Position numbers and translations under genes: made by a program
Source: Archangium sp.
GTDB taxonomy: Bacteria; Myxococcota; Myxococcia; Myxococcales; Myxococcaceae
NCBI GenBank assembly: GCA_022843845.1
Contig: JALHMW010000013.1
Location: forward strand, 1-64,000
Reading direction: 5' to 3'
Length of the DNA stretch: 64,000 bases
The notes under the pieces: generated by a model
What the model saw: the letters and a program-made list of their open reading frames with translations, nothing else
Database searches by the model: none
Told to the model about the DNA's origin: nothing
Shown: positions 1 to 11,202 of the stretch, piece by piece
Layout: each line of letters starts with the position of its first letter
Position numbering within the stretch: position 1 is the stretch's first letter

Positions 1-333
1 GCCAGCCGCTGCCCCGCCAGCCGAGCTCCCGCCAGCCGAGCCGCCGGCCGTGGAGCCACCACCCGTCGAGCCACCACCCGTGGCCGAACCGCCGCCCGTG
101 CCACTGCCACCCATGCACACGCCCGCCACGCAGCTCCCCGTGAGCGAGCACGCCACGCACGCATTGCCCTGAGATCCACACGCCATGCCCGTGGTGCCAG
201 CCTGACAGGTGCCGTCCGTCGAGCAGCAGCCCGCACACGAAGCCACCGAACACTTCGGCGCAGGAGAACCACACGCGAAACCAACCACCGACCCGACCGC
301 GAGGGCGGCCACGAACCAGAGCATCTTGCGCAT
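1..333 (-). CDS. Cys-rich lipoprotein with Gly/Ser/Ala-rich linker (partial, C-terminus beyond window)
   Basis: Manual translation of the reverse strand from CAT at 331-333: MRKMLWFVAALAVGSVVGFACGSPAPKCSVASCAGCCSTDGTCQAGTTGMACGSQGNACVACSLTGSCVAGVCMGGSGTGGGSATGGGSTGGG...; signal peptide/lipobox-like, open to the window edge. Confidence 0.75.
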   Translation of the reverse strand, partial: MRKMLWFVAALAVGSVVGFACGSPAPKCSVASCAGCCSTDGTCQAGTTGMACGSQGNACVACSLTGSCVAGVCMGGSGTGGGSATGGGSTGGGSTAGGSAGGSSAGGAAAG

Positions 334-451
334 CGAGAGACTCCTCCAGGAATTGAAGCGCGAACCCTATTCGTCTCGAAGACCTGAGTCGACCGACACG
401 CGTGAGCACGGCGCGAATGCCGGGACCCGCAGCTTGCGGTACACCGCGCCC

Positions 452-2656
452 ATGGCCTCGACCCTGAACCTCGGACCGTCGACCGACGGCACCATGCTCG
501 CCCTCGATCCAAAAGCGCTGACGACGCACGGCTTCGTGCTGGGCATGACGGGCTCGGGGAAGACGGGGCTCTGCGTGGTGCTGATCGAAGAGCTGCTCGC
601 GCAGGGCGTGCCGGTGATCGCCATCGACAGCAAGGGTGATCTCGGCTCGCTGCTGCTGCGCTTCGACGCGATGGACTCGACCTCGCTGGCCCAGTGGACG
701 CCCGACGCAGGCGCCGCCGCTGCGCAGCTGGCGACCGCCCTCACGCAGACCGGCCGCTCGCTCGACGAAGACGCTGCCATTCGTGCGGGCTACGAGGCGC
801 GCCTGTACACGCCGGGCTCGACGATCGGCCTGCCGCTCGACCTGCTCGGCACGCTCGCGCCGCCCACCGACGTGAGCCCTGACTCGATGGCGTCAGCAGC
901 TGATGGCGTCACGCGCAGCCTGCTCGGGCTGCTCGGCATCGAGGTCGATCCCGTCACCTCGAGGGAATACCTGCTCCTCGTCCAGCTGCTGACCCATGCA
1001 TGGGCCCAGGGCCAGACCCCGACGCTGGTCGATCTGGTGCGCGGGGTGAACCAGCCGCCCTTCAACGTCGTGGGAGCGCTGCCGCTCGACGACTTCTTCC
1101 CGCAGCGAGAACGCCAGGGGCTGATGATTCGCCTCAACGGGTTGATCGCGTCTCCGAAGTTCCAGGCGTGGAGGACGGGCGAAGCGCTCGATCCGGCCGT
1201 CCTGCTCCGCGCGCCCGATGGAAGGCCCCGGCTGTCGATCTACTCGGTGGCGCACCTGCCCGACGAAGAGCGCGTCAGTGTGGTCGCCCTGCTCCTCGAG
1301 CGCGTACAGGGGTGGATGCGCAAGCAGGGCGGCTCGAACACGCTGCGGGCGGTGGTGCTGATCGACGAGATCTTCGGCTACTTCCCGCCGAGCCCCGCGA
1401 ACCCGCCGACGAAGGCGCCGTTGATCGGCCTGCTCAAGCAGGCGCGCGCGTTCGGCGTCTCGATCGTGCTCGCGACGCAGAACCCAATCGATCTCGACTA
1501 CCGGGGCCTGAGCAACATCGGAACGTGGGTGGTGGGCCGGCTTCAGACCGAGCAGGACAAGGCGCGCATTCGTGACGCGCTGGTGGCGGCGGCCTCGGCG
1601 ACGGGCGTCACGCCAGCTCAGTTGGATGACAGCATCGCCACGCTCCAGAAGCGGCAGTTCCTGCTGCACTCGGTGCACCGCCCGAAGCCCACGATCTTCA
1701 CGAGCAGAGACGCGCTGACGGTGCTCCATGGTCCGTTCAGCGAGGAGCAGCTTCGCGCCGTCACCGCGCCGATGAAGGCGTCGACGCCGGCTCCAGTTGC
1801 AGCGGCTGCCGTCGCAGGCGCCTCCGTTGCGGCAGGGGCCGCAGCTCCGACGGTGAGCGCAGCGCCTCCGCTGATGGGCCTCGAGCCCGAGCTGGGGCCG
1901 ATCTACGAGGTCGATCAAGGCGTCGCGCAGCTGTTCCTGATGCTGAAGTTCGGCGTGCGGTACCGCGTGGGCACGGCCTCGAGTGAAGAGACGGTGCACG
2001 AGCTCGCCTTCCCCGTCGAGCAGGCGCTGACGCCCGGAGAGCTGCTCGAGCACGCGCCGTTCTCGGTGAAGGGCGTGCCCTTTCAGAACGCGCCGCCGTC
2101 GGGTGTCACCTTCGCCACGGTGCCTTCGTGGGTGCAGAGCCTCAAGCTCGCGAAGCTGCAGGCGGCCATCAAGGAGCGCCTGCCCTCGAAGCTCGAGACG
2201 AAGCTGCTGGTGGATCCAACGACGAAGCTGGTGGCAGGGCCCACCGAGACGCCCGACGCCTTCGCCAGCCGCGTCGTCGAGAAGGAAGGCATCTCGCGCG
2301 ACTCGCAGGGCCTGATGCGAAAGCTCGAGAAGCGCCGCGCCGACCTCGCGCAGATGGAGCGGGAGATCACCGCGCGAAAGGCCCAGAAGTGGCTTGATGT
2401 CGGAGCAGGCGTGATGGGGCTCTTTGGCGGGCGGCGCAGCACCCTGACGGCCGCGAGCCGGGCGATGTCGTCTCACCGCATGCAGGGCGGCGCCGAGGCG
2501 AAGCTCGAAGACGTGCAGCTCGAGGTGCAGCAGCTCGAGGCCGAGCTCGCCGGGAAGAAGGAGATCGACCCCGCGCGCTTCACCGAGCAGGTCGTCGTGC
2601 CGCGCGCGAGTGACGTTCAGATCCTGAGGCTGTGCTGGGCCTTCATCGTGCCGTGA
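452..2656 (+). CDS. HerA/DUF853-like ATP-binding protein (putative DNA translocase/helicase)
   Basis: Walker A GMTGSGKTGL, Walker B-like VVLIDEIFGYFPP, LATQNPIDLDYRGLSNIGTWVVGRLQTEQDKARI; start chosen at MASTLNLGPS (ATG 452) inside the ORF. Confidence 0.85.
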   Translation: MASTLNLGPSTDGTMLALDPKALTTHGFVLGMTGSGKTGLCVVLIEELLAQGVPVIAIDSKGDLGSLLLRFDAMDSTSLAQWTPDAGAAAAQLATALTQTGRSLDEDAAIRAGYEARLYTPGSTIGLPLDLLGTLAPPTDVSPDSMASAADGVTRSLLGLLGIEVDPVTSREYLLLVQLLTHAWAQGQTPTLVDLVRGVNQPPFNVVGALPLDDFFPQRERQGLMIRLNGLIASPKFQAWRTGEALDPAVLLRAPDGRPRLSIYSVAHLPDEERVSVVALLLERVQGWMRKQGGSNTLRAVVLIDEIFGYFPPSPANPPTKAPLIGLLKQARAFGVSIVLATQNPIDLDYRGLSNIGTWVVGRLQTEQDKARIRDALVAAASATGVTPAQLDDSIATLQKRQFLLHSVHRPKPTIFTSRDALTVLHGPFSEEQLRAVTAPMKASTPAPVAAAAVAGASVAAGAAAPTVSAAPPLMGLEPELGPIYEVDQGVAQLFLMLKFGVRYRVGTASSEETVHELAFPVEQALTPGELLEHAPFSVKGVPFQNAPPSGVTFATVPSWVQSLKLAKLQAAIKERLPSKLETKLLVDPTTKLVAGPTETPDAFASRVVEKEGISRDSQGLMRKLEKRRADLAQMEREITARKAQKWLDVGAGVMGLFGGRRSTLTAASRAMSSHRMQGGAEAKLEDVQLEVQQLEAELAGKKEIDPARFTEQVVVPRASDVQILRLCWAFIVP

Positions 2657-2659
2657 CGA

Positions 2660-3112
2660 TCACTTCTTCTTGTAGGCGAGGCAGATGATGTCGGCGGAGC
2701 AGTCGGGCGCGGCGCCCGTGCTCGAAGCCGGTCCGGTCTGAAGCACGACGACGCCTGAGCCCATCGGGCAGTCGGCGCGCACCAGCGGCGCGTCGATGAG
2801 GAGCTCTCCGAGCTGGATGTTCGGCGCGTCGAGCGTGCGGGTGTCTTGCGGCATCGAGCCGAAGTTGCCCGGACAGCCCGGGGTGATCGTCGAGGCCTGC
2901 GACAGGACGAACCTGCGGGTCGCCCCGCCGATGGTGAGCTTCACCTCACGCGTCAGCACGTCGAGCTCGAGCGTCGAGCCCGTCACGGTGGCCGAGGGCG
3001 TCAGGTCGCGGCCACGGACGGAATCGAAGGCGTACGTCGCGGTGGTGAGGCCGATCGTCTGCGGCCCACAGCCGGCGATGACGAAGGCGATGACGACGAG
3101 GAGCGCGCGCAT
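2660..3112 (-). CDS. hypothetical lipoprotein
   Basis: 150-aa ORF with signal peptide and lipobox (VIAGCG). Confidence 0.6.
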   Translation of the reverse strand: MRALLVVIAFVIAGCGPQTIGLTTATYAFDSVRGRDLTPSATVTGSTLELDVLTREVKLTIGGATRRFVLSQASTITPGCPGNFGSMPQDTRTLDAPNIQLGELLIDAPLVRADCPMGSGVVVLQTGPASSTGAAPDCSADIICLAYKKK

Positions 3113-3292
3113 GGCCCGTTCTTCGCGCGCACCGGGCCGGCGCGCAAGCCAGGTGATCGATGCCGCAGACCTCGGAGCGCTCGTCGAGGAGCTCCCGCGG
3201 CCAGGCGCCTGGAGTCGGCTCGAGCTCAGCAGGCGACGCTGCTGGCGAGAGGCCCTGCTTTGGCGACCAGACGGTGCGACACCAGCCGCGGC

Positions 3293-4213
3293 TCAGCGAG
3301 CCTGGAACCACGCCACCGTGTTCGCGAGCCCCTTCGCGATGTCGAACGAGGGCGACCAGCCGAGCACGTCCTTCGCCTTGCGGTTGTCGAGCACGCTCTT
3401 GCGCTGCTCTCCGAGCTTGCCCTCTGCGTGCAGCGCTGGCGTCGACACACCCGCCGCCTGCGCGAGGTGCCGATAGACGGTGTTCACGTCGGTCTCGACG
3501 CCAGTGCCGATGTTGACGCCGCCGCAGAACGACGTGTCGAGCGCGCGAACGTTGGCCGCGGTGACGTCGGCGACGTGTACGAAGTCGCGCGTCTGCCCGC
3601 CGTCGCCGTTGATGGTGCACGGCTTCCCCTGCACCAGGCGCTCGGTGAAGATCGCGACGACGCCGGCCTCTCCGTGCGGGTTCTGCCGTGGGCCGTAGAC
3701 GTTCGCGTAGCGCAGGGCGACGTAGTGCAGGCCGTAGATGCCTCGCCACGCCTGCAGGTACAGCTCGCACGCGTGCTTCGAGACGCCGTACGGAGACACG
3801 GCGCCGCAGCCGTGCGTCTCGGGCGTGGGGATCTGAAGCGTGTCGCCGTACATCGAGCCACCCGAGGCGGCGTAGATGGCGCGCTTGAGCTTGCCGGCGC
3901 GACGGGCGGCCTCGAGCACGTTGAGCAGGCCGCCCACGTTCACGTCGGCGTCGAAGCGAGGGTCGGTGACGCTTCGCCGCACGTCGATCTGCGCGGCGTG
4001 CAGGTTGAGCACCTCGGGCGCGAACGCCTCGACGGCCTTCGCCGCCTGCTCGCTGCGGAGGTCGGCGTGCACCAGCTCGGCCTTCGGGTTGAGGTTCGCG
4101 CGCTGGCCGGTCGAGAGATCGTCGACGACCAACACCTGGTGCCCGAGCGCGACGTAGGCATCGACGACGTTCGAGCCGATGAAGCCGGCTCCGCCAGTGA
4201 CGACGATCTTCAT
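3293..4213 (-). CDS. NAD-dependent epimerase/dehydratase (UDP-glucose 4-epimerase-like SDR)
   Basis: MKIVVTGGAGFIGSNVVDAY Rossmann motif, YGVSKHACELY active-site motif. Confidence 0.9.
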   Translation of the reverse strand: MKIVVTGGAGFIGSNVVDAYVALGHQVLVVDDLSTGQRANLNPKAELVHADLRSEQAAKAVEAFAPEVLNLHAAQIDVRRSVTDPRFDADVNVGGLLNVLEAARRAGKLKRAIYAASGGSMYGDTLQIPTPETHGCGAVSPYGVSKHACELYLQAWRGIYGLHYVALRYANVYGPRQNPHGEAGVVAIFTERLVQGKPCTINGDGGQTRDFVHVADVTAANVRALDTSFCGGVNIGTGVETDVNTVYRHLAQAAGVSTPALHAEGKLGEQRKSVLDNRKAKDVLGWSPSFDIAKGLANTVAWFQAR

Positions 4214-5228
4214 GAGGTGGCTCCAGGCAGGACGGTGAGCTCGAGGCCCTGCGCGATGGTGTGAGTCGGTGCGTAGCCGAGACGCTCACGGGCGCGCGAG
4301 GTGTCGGCCTGGGAATCCTTGATGTCGCCGGGCCGGAACGGCTGGTGACGGGGCGGCAGGTCCTTCACGTTGGGGCGCATCTTGGCGACTCTCTCGCGAA
4401 TGAGCGCGTAGAGCTGGCTGAGGCTGGTGCGATCGCCGACCGCGACGTTGTAGACGGTGTCGCTGACGTCATCGCCCTGCGCGAGTGCGCCGCGAAGGTT
4501 CGCCTGCACCGCGTTCAAGACGAAACAGAAGTCGCGGCTCGTGGTGCCGTCTCCGTTGAGCTCGGGCGCTTCGCCGGCGTACAGCGACGCCATCCACCTG
4601 GGGATGACGGCGGCGTAGGGGCCGTTCGGATCCTGGCGTGGGCCGAAGACGTTGAAGTAGCGCAGCCCGACCGTCTGCAGGCCGTAGGTGCGCTCGAACA
4701 CCGAGGCGTAGATCTCGTTCACCAGCTTGGTGGCCGCGTAGGGCGACAACACCCGGCCCATTCGAGTCTCGACCTTCGGGAGCGTCGGATCGTCGCCGTA
4801 CACCGACGACGAGGACGCATAGACGAAGCGCTTCACCTTCGCGTCGCGCGCAGCCACCAGCATGTTCGTGAAGCCGTCGACGTTGGAGCGATGCGAGGCG
4901 AGCGGATCCTTGATGCTCCGGGGCACGCTGCCGAGCGCCGCCTGATGCAGCACGAAGTCGACGCCCGCACACGCGCGCTGACAGGTCTCGAGCGAGGTGA
5001 TGTCGCCTTCGATGAACGAGAACCGGCTCGCAGCGCCCTGCCCCGCCTTCGCCACGGCGTCATCGAGGTTCGCCTGCTTGCCGGTCGCGAAGTTGTCGAG
5101 CCCGACGACGTGCTGCCCCGCTTTCAAGAGCTGCTCCAGCAGGTGCGAGCCGATGAAGCCGGCGGCGCCCGTCACCAACCACCGGTGCGCGTTCGCCTTC
5201 AGCGCGGCGTCGAGATCGAAGCCGGACA

Positions 5229-5238
<10 letters not shown>
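4210..5238 (-). CDS. NAD-dependent epimerase, WbpP/TviC-like (UDP-GlcNAc(A) 4-epimerase)
   Basis: WLVTGAAGFIGSHLLEQLLKAGQHVVGLDNFATGKQANLDD; YAATKLVNEIY; 4-bp overlap with the downstream gene. Confidence 0.88.
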
Positions 5239-6509
<1,271 letters not shown>

Positions 6510-6600
6510 GGTGATCTCCTGAAAGACTTGAACGTGAGAGGGCTAGCTCAACCCCGAGCGTTTTTCGACGGTTGTGCGTACCCGAGGCGGGCGGCGCGAT

Positions 6601-7188
6601 TCACGCCGACGGCGGCGGATCTTCTGGAGGCGGTAGACCACCCGGCGGCCCCGGCAGGCGCGCGACCGACGCGGAGAGATCGATCGCGGCCAGCGCGCGC
6701 GCAGCGAACCGCTTCGAGACGAGGTCGTGCAGGCGCTTCTCGGTCTCTTTGCCCGGCTCCTTCGTCCACTCATCCACCTCGAGGGTCGGCGCGAGCATCG
6801 TGTTCAGCAGAAAGAAGACGAGCGCAGGCGCGAGGGCCATCAGGAGCGTGAGATCGGTTCGAAGCAGCGCCTGCACGGCGAAGACCGGCACCAAGAGCAA
6901 GATGGCGAGCGCCGTCCCCCGGAGCATGCGGCTCCACTCTCTGGCGACGATGGGCTGCGAGTAGAAGAAGGGGTACCGATCGAACCACGCCCGCGCGTCA
7001 GGCTCGAGGCCATCGCGGACCACCACGTGCTCGGGGCCGAGGTTCGTGCGGGCCTTCATGGTGCGTTGCCAGATGCCCAGCAGCATCGACACCTCCATCG
7101 CGGCGAAGATGACGCCGCCCCACAGCGGCATGCAGGCCCATGCCGACCAACTGATGACGAACAGCATCTGCAGCATTCGCAGGCTCAT
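6601..7188 (-). CDS. membrane protein of unknown function
   Basis: MSLRMLQMLFVISWSAWACMPLWGGVIF... hydrophobic segments; start CAT 7186-7188 overlaps the stop of the upstream gene (ATGA). Confidence 0.6.
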   Translation of the reverse strand: MSLRMLQMLFVISWSAWACMPLWGGVIFAAMEVSMLLGIWQRTMKARTNLGPEHVVVRDGLEPDARAWFDRYPFFYSQPIVAREWSRMLRGTALAILLLVPVFAVQALLRTDLTLLMALAPALVFFLLNTMLAPTLEVDEWTKEPGKETEKRLHDLVSKRFAARALAAIDLSASVARLPGPPGGLPPPEDPPPSA

Positions 7189-8387
7189 CGGCCTTCCCTG
7201 GCATGCGCTGGAGCCAGCGCGTCGGTCGCGCGCCCTTCGAGTGCAGCCCGCGTCACCGACACCGTCGCCTCGAGCCGCCGCACCGCACGACCCCTGCCTT
7301 CCGGGAGCGCGATGCCAAGCCGGCCGGCGCACGCCTCGACCGATCCCGGCCGGCCCGCGTGGAGCTGACAGAGCGACGCCCGGACGTCGATGAAGGCGTC
7401 GACCGCGTGCCCTTCGAGCGCGAGCAGATCGTGGCAGTACCGGCCCCAGCCGACGAAGACGTCCCCGGGCTTCACGAACGTGCGCCAACGCGCGAAGACC
7501 GCCTCGCGGGCATCGGCCTGCATCAACGTCTGGGCGGGGAGATCGAGGTGCATCGGCACGTTCGGCGCGAGCGGGCGGGTCGGCCTCAACGTCGCCTCGA
7601 AGCGCTCGCCCGTCGACAGGCGCTGGGCGACCAGCTGCAGCAGCTCGGGCTCTCCGGCTGGCGCGTTCAGCGCGTCCATCGGCCAGGCGTTCGACTCACC
7701 GAAAACGGCGACCAGCGAGCCGCTCGCCGCCTTGAGCCCCGCGAGCGGATCGACGCGCACCGAGTTGCGCTTCTTCGCGCGCACGTGGCGGGTCTGGTGC
7801 TCGTTCGAGTTGGCGTAGTCGAGCTGGCGCTCGACCATCGCGTCGAAGGCGGTGAGGATGGGGCGAAACCGGCCGGGCGCGCGCTCGAGCTTCTCGAGGA
7901 CGATCGCGGTGGCTTCGATGGTCGAGACGAACGCGTCGTCAGGCTCGGCGCGAATGCGGTAGCGGCTGGGCGCATCAGGGCGAAACGCGACGCGCGGCAG
8001 CTTCGAGAGTAGCGGGCAATTGATGACCACCTTGCGCGCGTTCGACCAGGTGCCGTCGATGACGACGAGCGTCTCGGGAGGCACCTCGATGGAGTCGGCG
8101 TCGAGCGCGTCTTCGGTGGGGAACAACACGGCGGTCCCCGGGCGGGCGCAGACGGCCTCGAGGGCCGGTGTGCCCGTGGCGGTGAGCGCGACGTGCAGCT
8201 CGGAGTTCGGCAACGAGAGGTGCGCCATGCGACAGGTGCTGACCGGCACGCGGAACTCGCGCGGGTGCTGGATGAAGACGACGTGCGTCTTGCTCGGCAC
8301 CTTCGTGACGGCGTCACACCAGCAGACGAGCCTCGGCCTCCGGCACGTGAGGCAGAGCTCGCGGTGTTCGGTGACGGGGGCTTCCAT
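7185..8387 (-). CDS. DTW-domain protein (tRNA aminocarboxypropyltransferase-like) with C-terminal exonuclease-like extension
   Basis: MEAPVTEHRELCLTCRRPRLVCWCD Cys motif; VVIDGTWSNARKVV (DTW region); C-terminal ~170 aa resemble an RNase T/DEDD fold. Confidence 0.82.
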   Translation of the reverse strand: MEAPVTEHRELCLTCRRPRLVCWCDAVTKVPSKTHVVFIQHPREFRVPVSTCRMAHLSLPNSELHVALTATGTPALEAVCARPGTAVLFPTEDALDADSIEVPPETLVVIDGTWSNARKVVINCPLLSKLPRVAFRPDAPSRYRIRAEPDDAFVSTIEATAIVLEKLERAPGRFRPILTAFDAMVERQLDYANSNEHQTRHVRAKKRNSVRVDPLAGLKAASGSLVAVFGESNAWPMDALNAPAGEPELLQLVAQRLSTGERFEATLRPTRPLAPNVPMHLDLPAQTLMQADAREAVFARWRTFVKPGDVFVGWGRYCHDLLALEGHAVDAFIDVRASLCQLHAGRPGSVEACAGRLGIALPEGRGRAVRRLEATVSVTRAALEGRATDALAPAHAREGR

Positions 8388-8462
8388 CGAGCGGGCCTTG
8401 TGCCGTGAGCGAGGAATCGGTGCAAGGAGCGTCGGGGCCCCGCATAGACTCGGGGTCTCTTC

Positions 8463-11201
8463 GTGGGGGTGCGTGTGAAGGCACAGTGGCTGCTGTTCAT
8501 CGGAGTCGGTGCACTCGTGTCGGGGTGCCCGCAACAGATTGGCGACTCGTGCGGGCCAGCGCTGCCGCCGTGCCCGAGCGGGCAGTCGTGCGTCGATGAG
8601 AAGTGCGTGATGTCGGCGGCCGGTGGCGGTGCCGCGACGGGCGGTGGCGCATCAGGTGGCCGGGCCGGCGGCGCGGCTGGAGGAACATCGGGCGGCCTCG
8701 TCGCTGGAGGAACGGCGGGCGGCGCGGCGGGTGGGAGCGGAGGAGGCGACGCGGGCGGGAGCGCTGGAGGCGACGCGGGCGGGAGCGCTGGAGGCGACGC
8801 GGGTGGCAGCGCTGGAGGCGACGCGGGTGGCAGCGCTGGAGGCGACGCGGGTGGGAGCTCCGGAGGCGCCGCGGGTGGGAGCGCTGGAGGCGACGCGGGT
8901 GGCAGCGCTGGAGGCGACGCGGGTGGGAGCGCGGGAGGCTCCGCGGGCGGAAGCAGCGGCGGAACGGCGGGCGGGAGTTCGGGAGGAAGCAGTGGCGGCG
9001 CGGCAGGCGGCTCCGTGGTTCAGGTGTGCCCATCGAATTGCCCCGTCTACGCCCCGTGCGAGCCGAGCCTCGATGGTGGCCGATGCGTGAACGTGACGCT
9101 GAGCTTCGCCGCCCCGCCGAGCCTTGGGGTGTACGACGCAGGCGCATCGGTGCCCGTGCAGGTGAACGCGCGGCTCGGCGACGGCGGCGCGTACGTGGTG
9201 ATGGTGCCACTGACGAGCAGCTTCGGCACGAACACGACGGTGACGTCGGGCGTGGCGAGCTCCCTGTCCATCCCGACGGTCGCGGGCCAGCATCGACTCA
9301 CCGCGGGTTGGGACGGCGGACCGTTCGAGAGTGTGTCAGTGGTAGGGACATCGTGTGTGGCGTCGTGTCAGCCGTGGCAGACCTGCCGGGCCACGATCGA
9401 CGGCGGGGCCTGCGACTCGCTCAACCTGACGCTGACGTGGACGTCTCCGGACGCGGGCCTGCCGTTCAACACGGCGAGCGTGCCGGCGCGCTTGAGCGTG
9501 ACGCGCAGTGGGCCGGTGCCAGCGTCGTTGACGTCGGTGCCGCTGTTCGGACCGCTCGGACCTGCAAGCCCGTTGAGTGGTGGCAGCGGTGTCTTCACGG
9601 GCTCGTTGCCGATGGCGGCGCCCGAAGGGAACAAGACGTTCATCGCAGGCTGGCCCGATGGAGGGCCGACAGCGAGCGTGACCATCGAGCGTGACACCGT
9701 CGCGCCGGGCGTCGTGTTGACGGTTCTGCGTCGAGATGACTTCGGCCTGCCTGATCCGGACCCCCGCTCCGGAGCCATCTGGAAGAAGAACGAAACGGCG
9801 ATCGTCCGAGCCGTCGTCGATGGTGGGCGAGCGGTGACGGTGGCCGACCTGAACATCGTCGATTCAGGCGTGATCATCGCGCCAGCGCCGTCCACTTCGT
9901 GCGGTTGCTCGTCGGGCACGTGCTCCTGTTTTCAAGTGCCGCTCCTGAGCGCCAACGAGGGCCTCGTGCGGCCCAGCGTCGTCGCGGCGCTGATCCGCGC
10001 GGCGCCCATCTCCGACCAGGCCGGCAACCTGAGCGAGCCGGTCGTCGGCGAGATTCTCGTGTCGCGGTTCCTCTGGTCGCGCCAGCCGCCGGGAACGGCT
10101 CCGAAGCTCGCCCTCTCGGAGTCCGGCCTGCTCCTCGTGAATTCGTGGTTCGGCAATGCCAGCACGCTGCAGGCCATCGCGCCCGACGGCGGCACCTTGT
10201 GGTCCTGGTCGAGTCCGAGCGGGAGCGTGTCGCGGCCGGTCGTCGGGTCGTCGCTTGTGTACGTGACGGTGCAAGAGTCCGACGGCACCTCGAGCATCAA
10301 GGCCGTGAGTCTTGCCACTGGAACCCTGAGCACGACCCTATGCGAAGCCAATGTCGATTCGCCCTTTCGCGAACCCATCGCGCTGGCGACGACGATCACT
10401 GGCACCGAGATCCCCCTCGCGTTCCGTAAGGGCGTCATCGTGGCGGCCACTGGCTCGTGCCCTTCGTCGGAGCAGTTCGATGCGTTTGCCTTTGGAGGCA
10501 TCGCGACCCAGCGCGAGGGCGGTGGCGAGCTCGGCGCGTATTTCATCGGTAGCACCGCACTTCGCAAGCTCGTCTTCAGCGGCTTCGGCTTCGAGGATGG
10601 TGGTGTCGGGGCGGCGAACGCGGACGACCTGTGGATGGCACCGGGAGTCGTTGGGTGGTCGGCGAATGGCGCGTCGATTCTGAACGTCGCGAGCGCCACC
10701 CAGCTCAGCGCACCGTTCTCAATGGTCGGGACGCAAGCGTCGGCGCGGGCGCCGCTGATTGGCTCGGACGCAGCCTGGTTCATTCGCGCTTCGGGGATCG
10801 AGCGTTGCGGCTTTGACACCTCCTTCATCTTCAACCCGAACTGCGTCGTCAGCCCCTTCCCCTTCGTCGCGACCCCTCAGGAGAGCGTGAAGACCGTGGG
10901 TGGCTTCATCACGGGCCGAGACCCTGGCCTCTTCGAAGCGAACGAAGTCGGAGGCATCAGCTATTCGTACGGACAGGCCGGCACCGAGCTGCTGGTCGAC
11001 GTCCCGCGCGGCCCGACGGGCGCCAAGGCGTGTGGAGCCGCGCTCGGGATTGCCTACATGGTCGACACCACTGGGGCAGTCGTCGCCACGCTCGTCAACG
11101 CACAAGGCCTCGATGGAACCGCGTTCTGGCCGAGAGCCCGGCACGACAACGCGAACTCGAGCAACTTCAACCGCTCGCTAGCCCCATGGTCGTGCCCGTA
11201 A
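8463..11201 (+). CDS. large secreted lipoprotein with Gly/Ala/Asp/Ser repeat stalk and beta-propeller-like C-terminal region
   Basis: 912-aa ORF; alternative start GTG 8475 (VKAQWLLFIGVGALVSGCPQQ) gives a good lipobox; (GGDAGGSA)n repeats; later part contains PQQ/WD-like blades (ALSESGLLLVNSWFGNASTLQAIAPDGGTLWSWSSPSG). Confidence 0.8.
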   Translation: MGVRVKAQWLLFIGVGALVSGCPQQIGDSCGPALPPCPSGQSCVDEKCVMSAAGGGAATGGGASGGRAGGAAGGTSGGLVAGGTAGGAAGGSGGGDAGGSAGGDAGGSAGGDAGGSAGGDAGGSAGGDAGGSSGGAAGGSAGGDAGGSAGGDAGGSAGGSAGGSSGGTAGGSSGGSSGGAAGGSVVQVCPSNCPVYAPCEPSLDGGRCVNVTLSFAAPPSLGVYDAGASVPVQVNARLGDGGAYVVMVPLTSSFGTNTTVTSGVASSLSIPTVAGQHRLTAGWDGGPFESVSVVGTSCVASCQPWQTCRATIDGGACDSLNLTLTWTSPDAGLPFNTASVPARLSVTRSGPVPASLTSVPLFGPLGPASPLSGGSGVFTGSLPMAAPEGNKTFIAGWPDGGPTASVTIERDTVAPGVVLTVLRRDDFGLPDPDPRSGAIWKKNETAIVRAVVDGGRAVTVADLNIVDSGVIIAPAPSTSCGCSSGTCSCFQVPLLSANEGLVRPSVVAALIRAAPISDQAGNLSEPVVGEILVSRFLWSRQPPGTAPKLALSESGLLLVNSWFGNASTLQAIAPDGGTLWSWSSPSGSVSRPVVGSSLVYVTVQESDGTSSIKAVSLATGTLSTTLCEANVDSPFREPIALATTITGTEIPLAFRKGVIVAATGSCPSSEQFDAFAFGGIATQREGGGELGAYFIGSTALRKLVFSGFGFEDGGVGAANADDLWMAPGVVGWSANGASILNVASATQLSAPFSMVGTQASARAPLIGSDAAWFIRASGIERCGFDTSFIFNPNCVVSPFPFVATPQESVKTVGGFITGRDPGLFEANEVGGISYSYGQAGTELLVDVPRGPTGAKACGAALGIAYMVDTTGAVVATLVNAQGLDGTAFWPRARHDNANSSNFNRSLAPWSCP
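8745..8960 (+). repeat. 24-bp in-frame tandem repeat (about 9 copies) encoding GDAGGSAG
   Basis: Unit ggcgacgcgggygggagcgctgga starts at 8745, 8769, 8793, 8817, 8841, 8865, 8889, 8913, 8937 with small changes. Confidence 0.9.
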
Positions 11202-11202
11202 C

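Noticed and set aside
893-2476. 527-aa minus-strand ORF inside the HerA-like gene
   Set aside because: His/Arg/Leu-rich shadow frame; plus strand has Walker motifs.
8745-8960. CRISPR-like array
   Set aside because: Direct 24-bp units without spacers, in frame within a lipoprotein gene.
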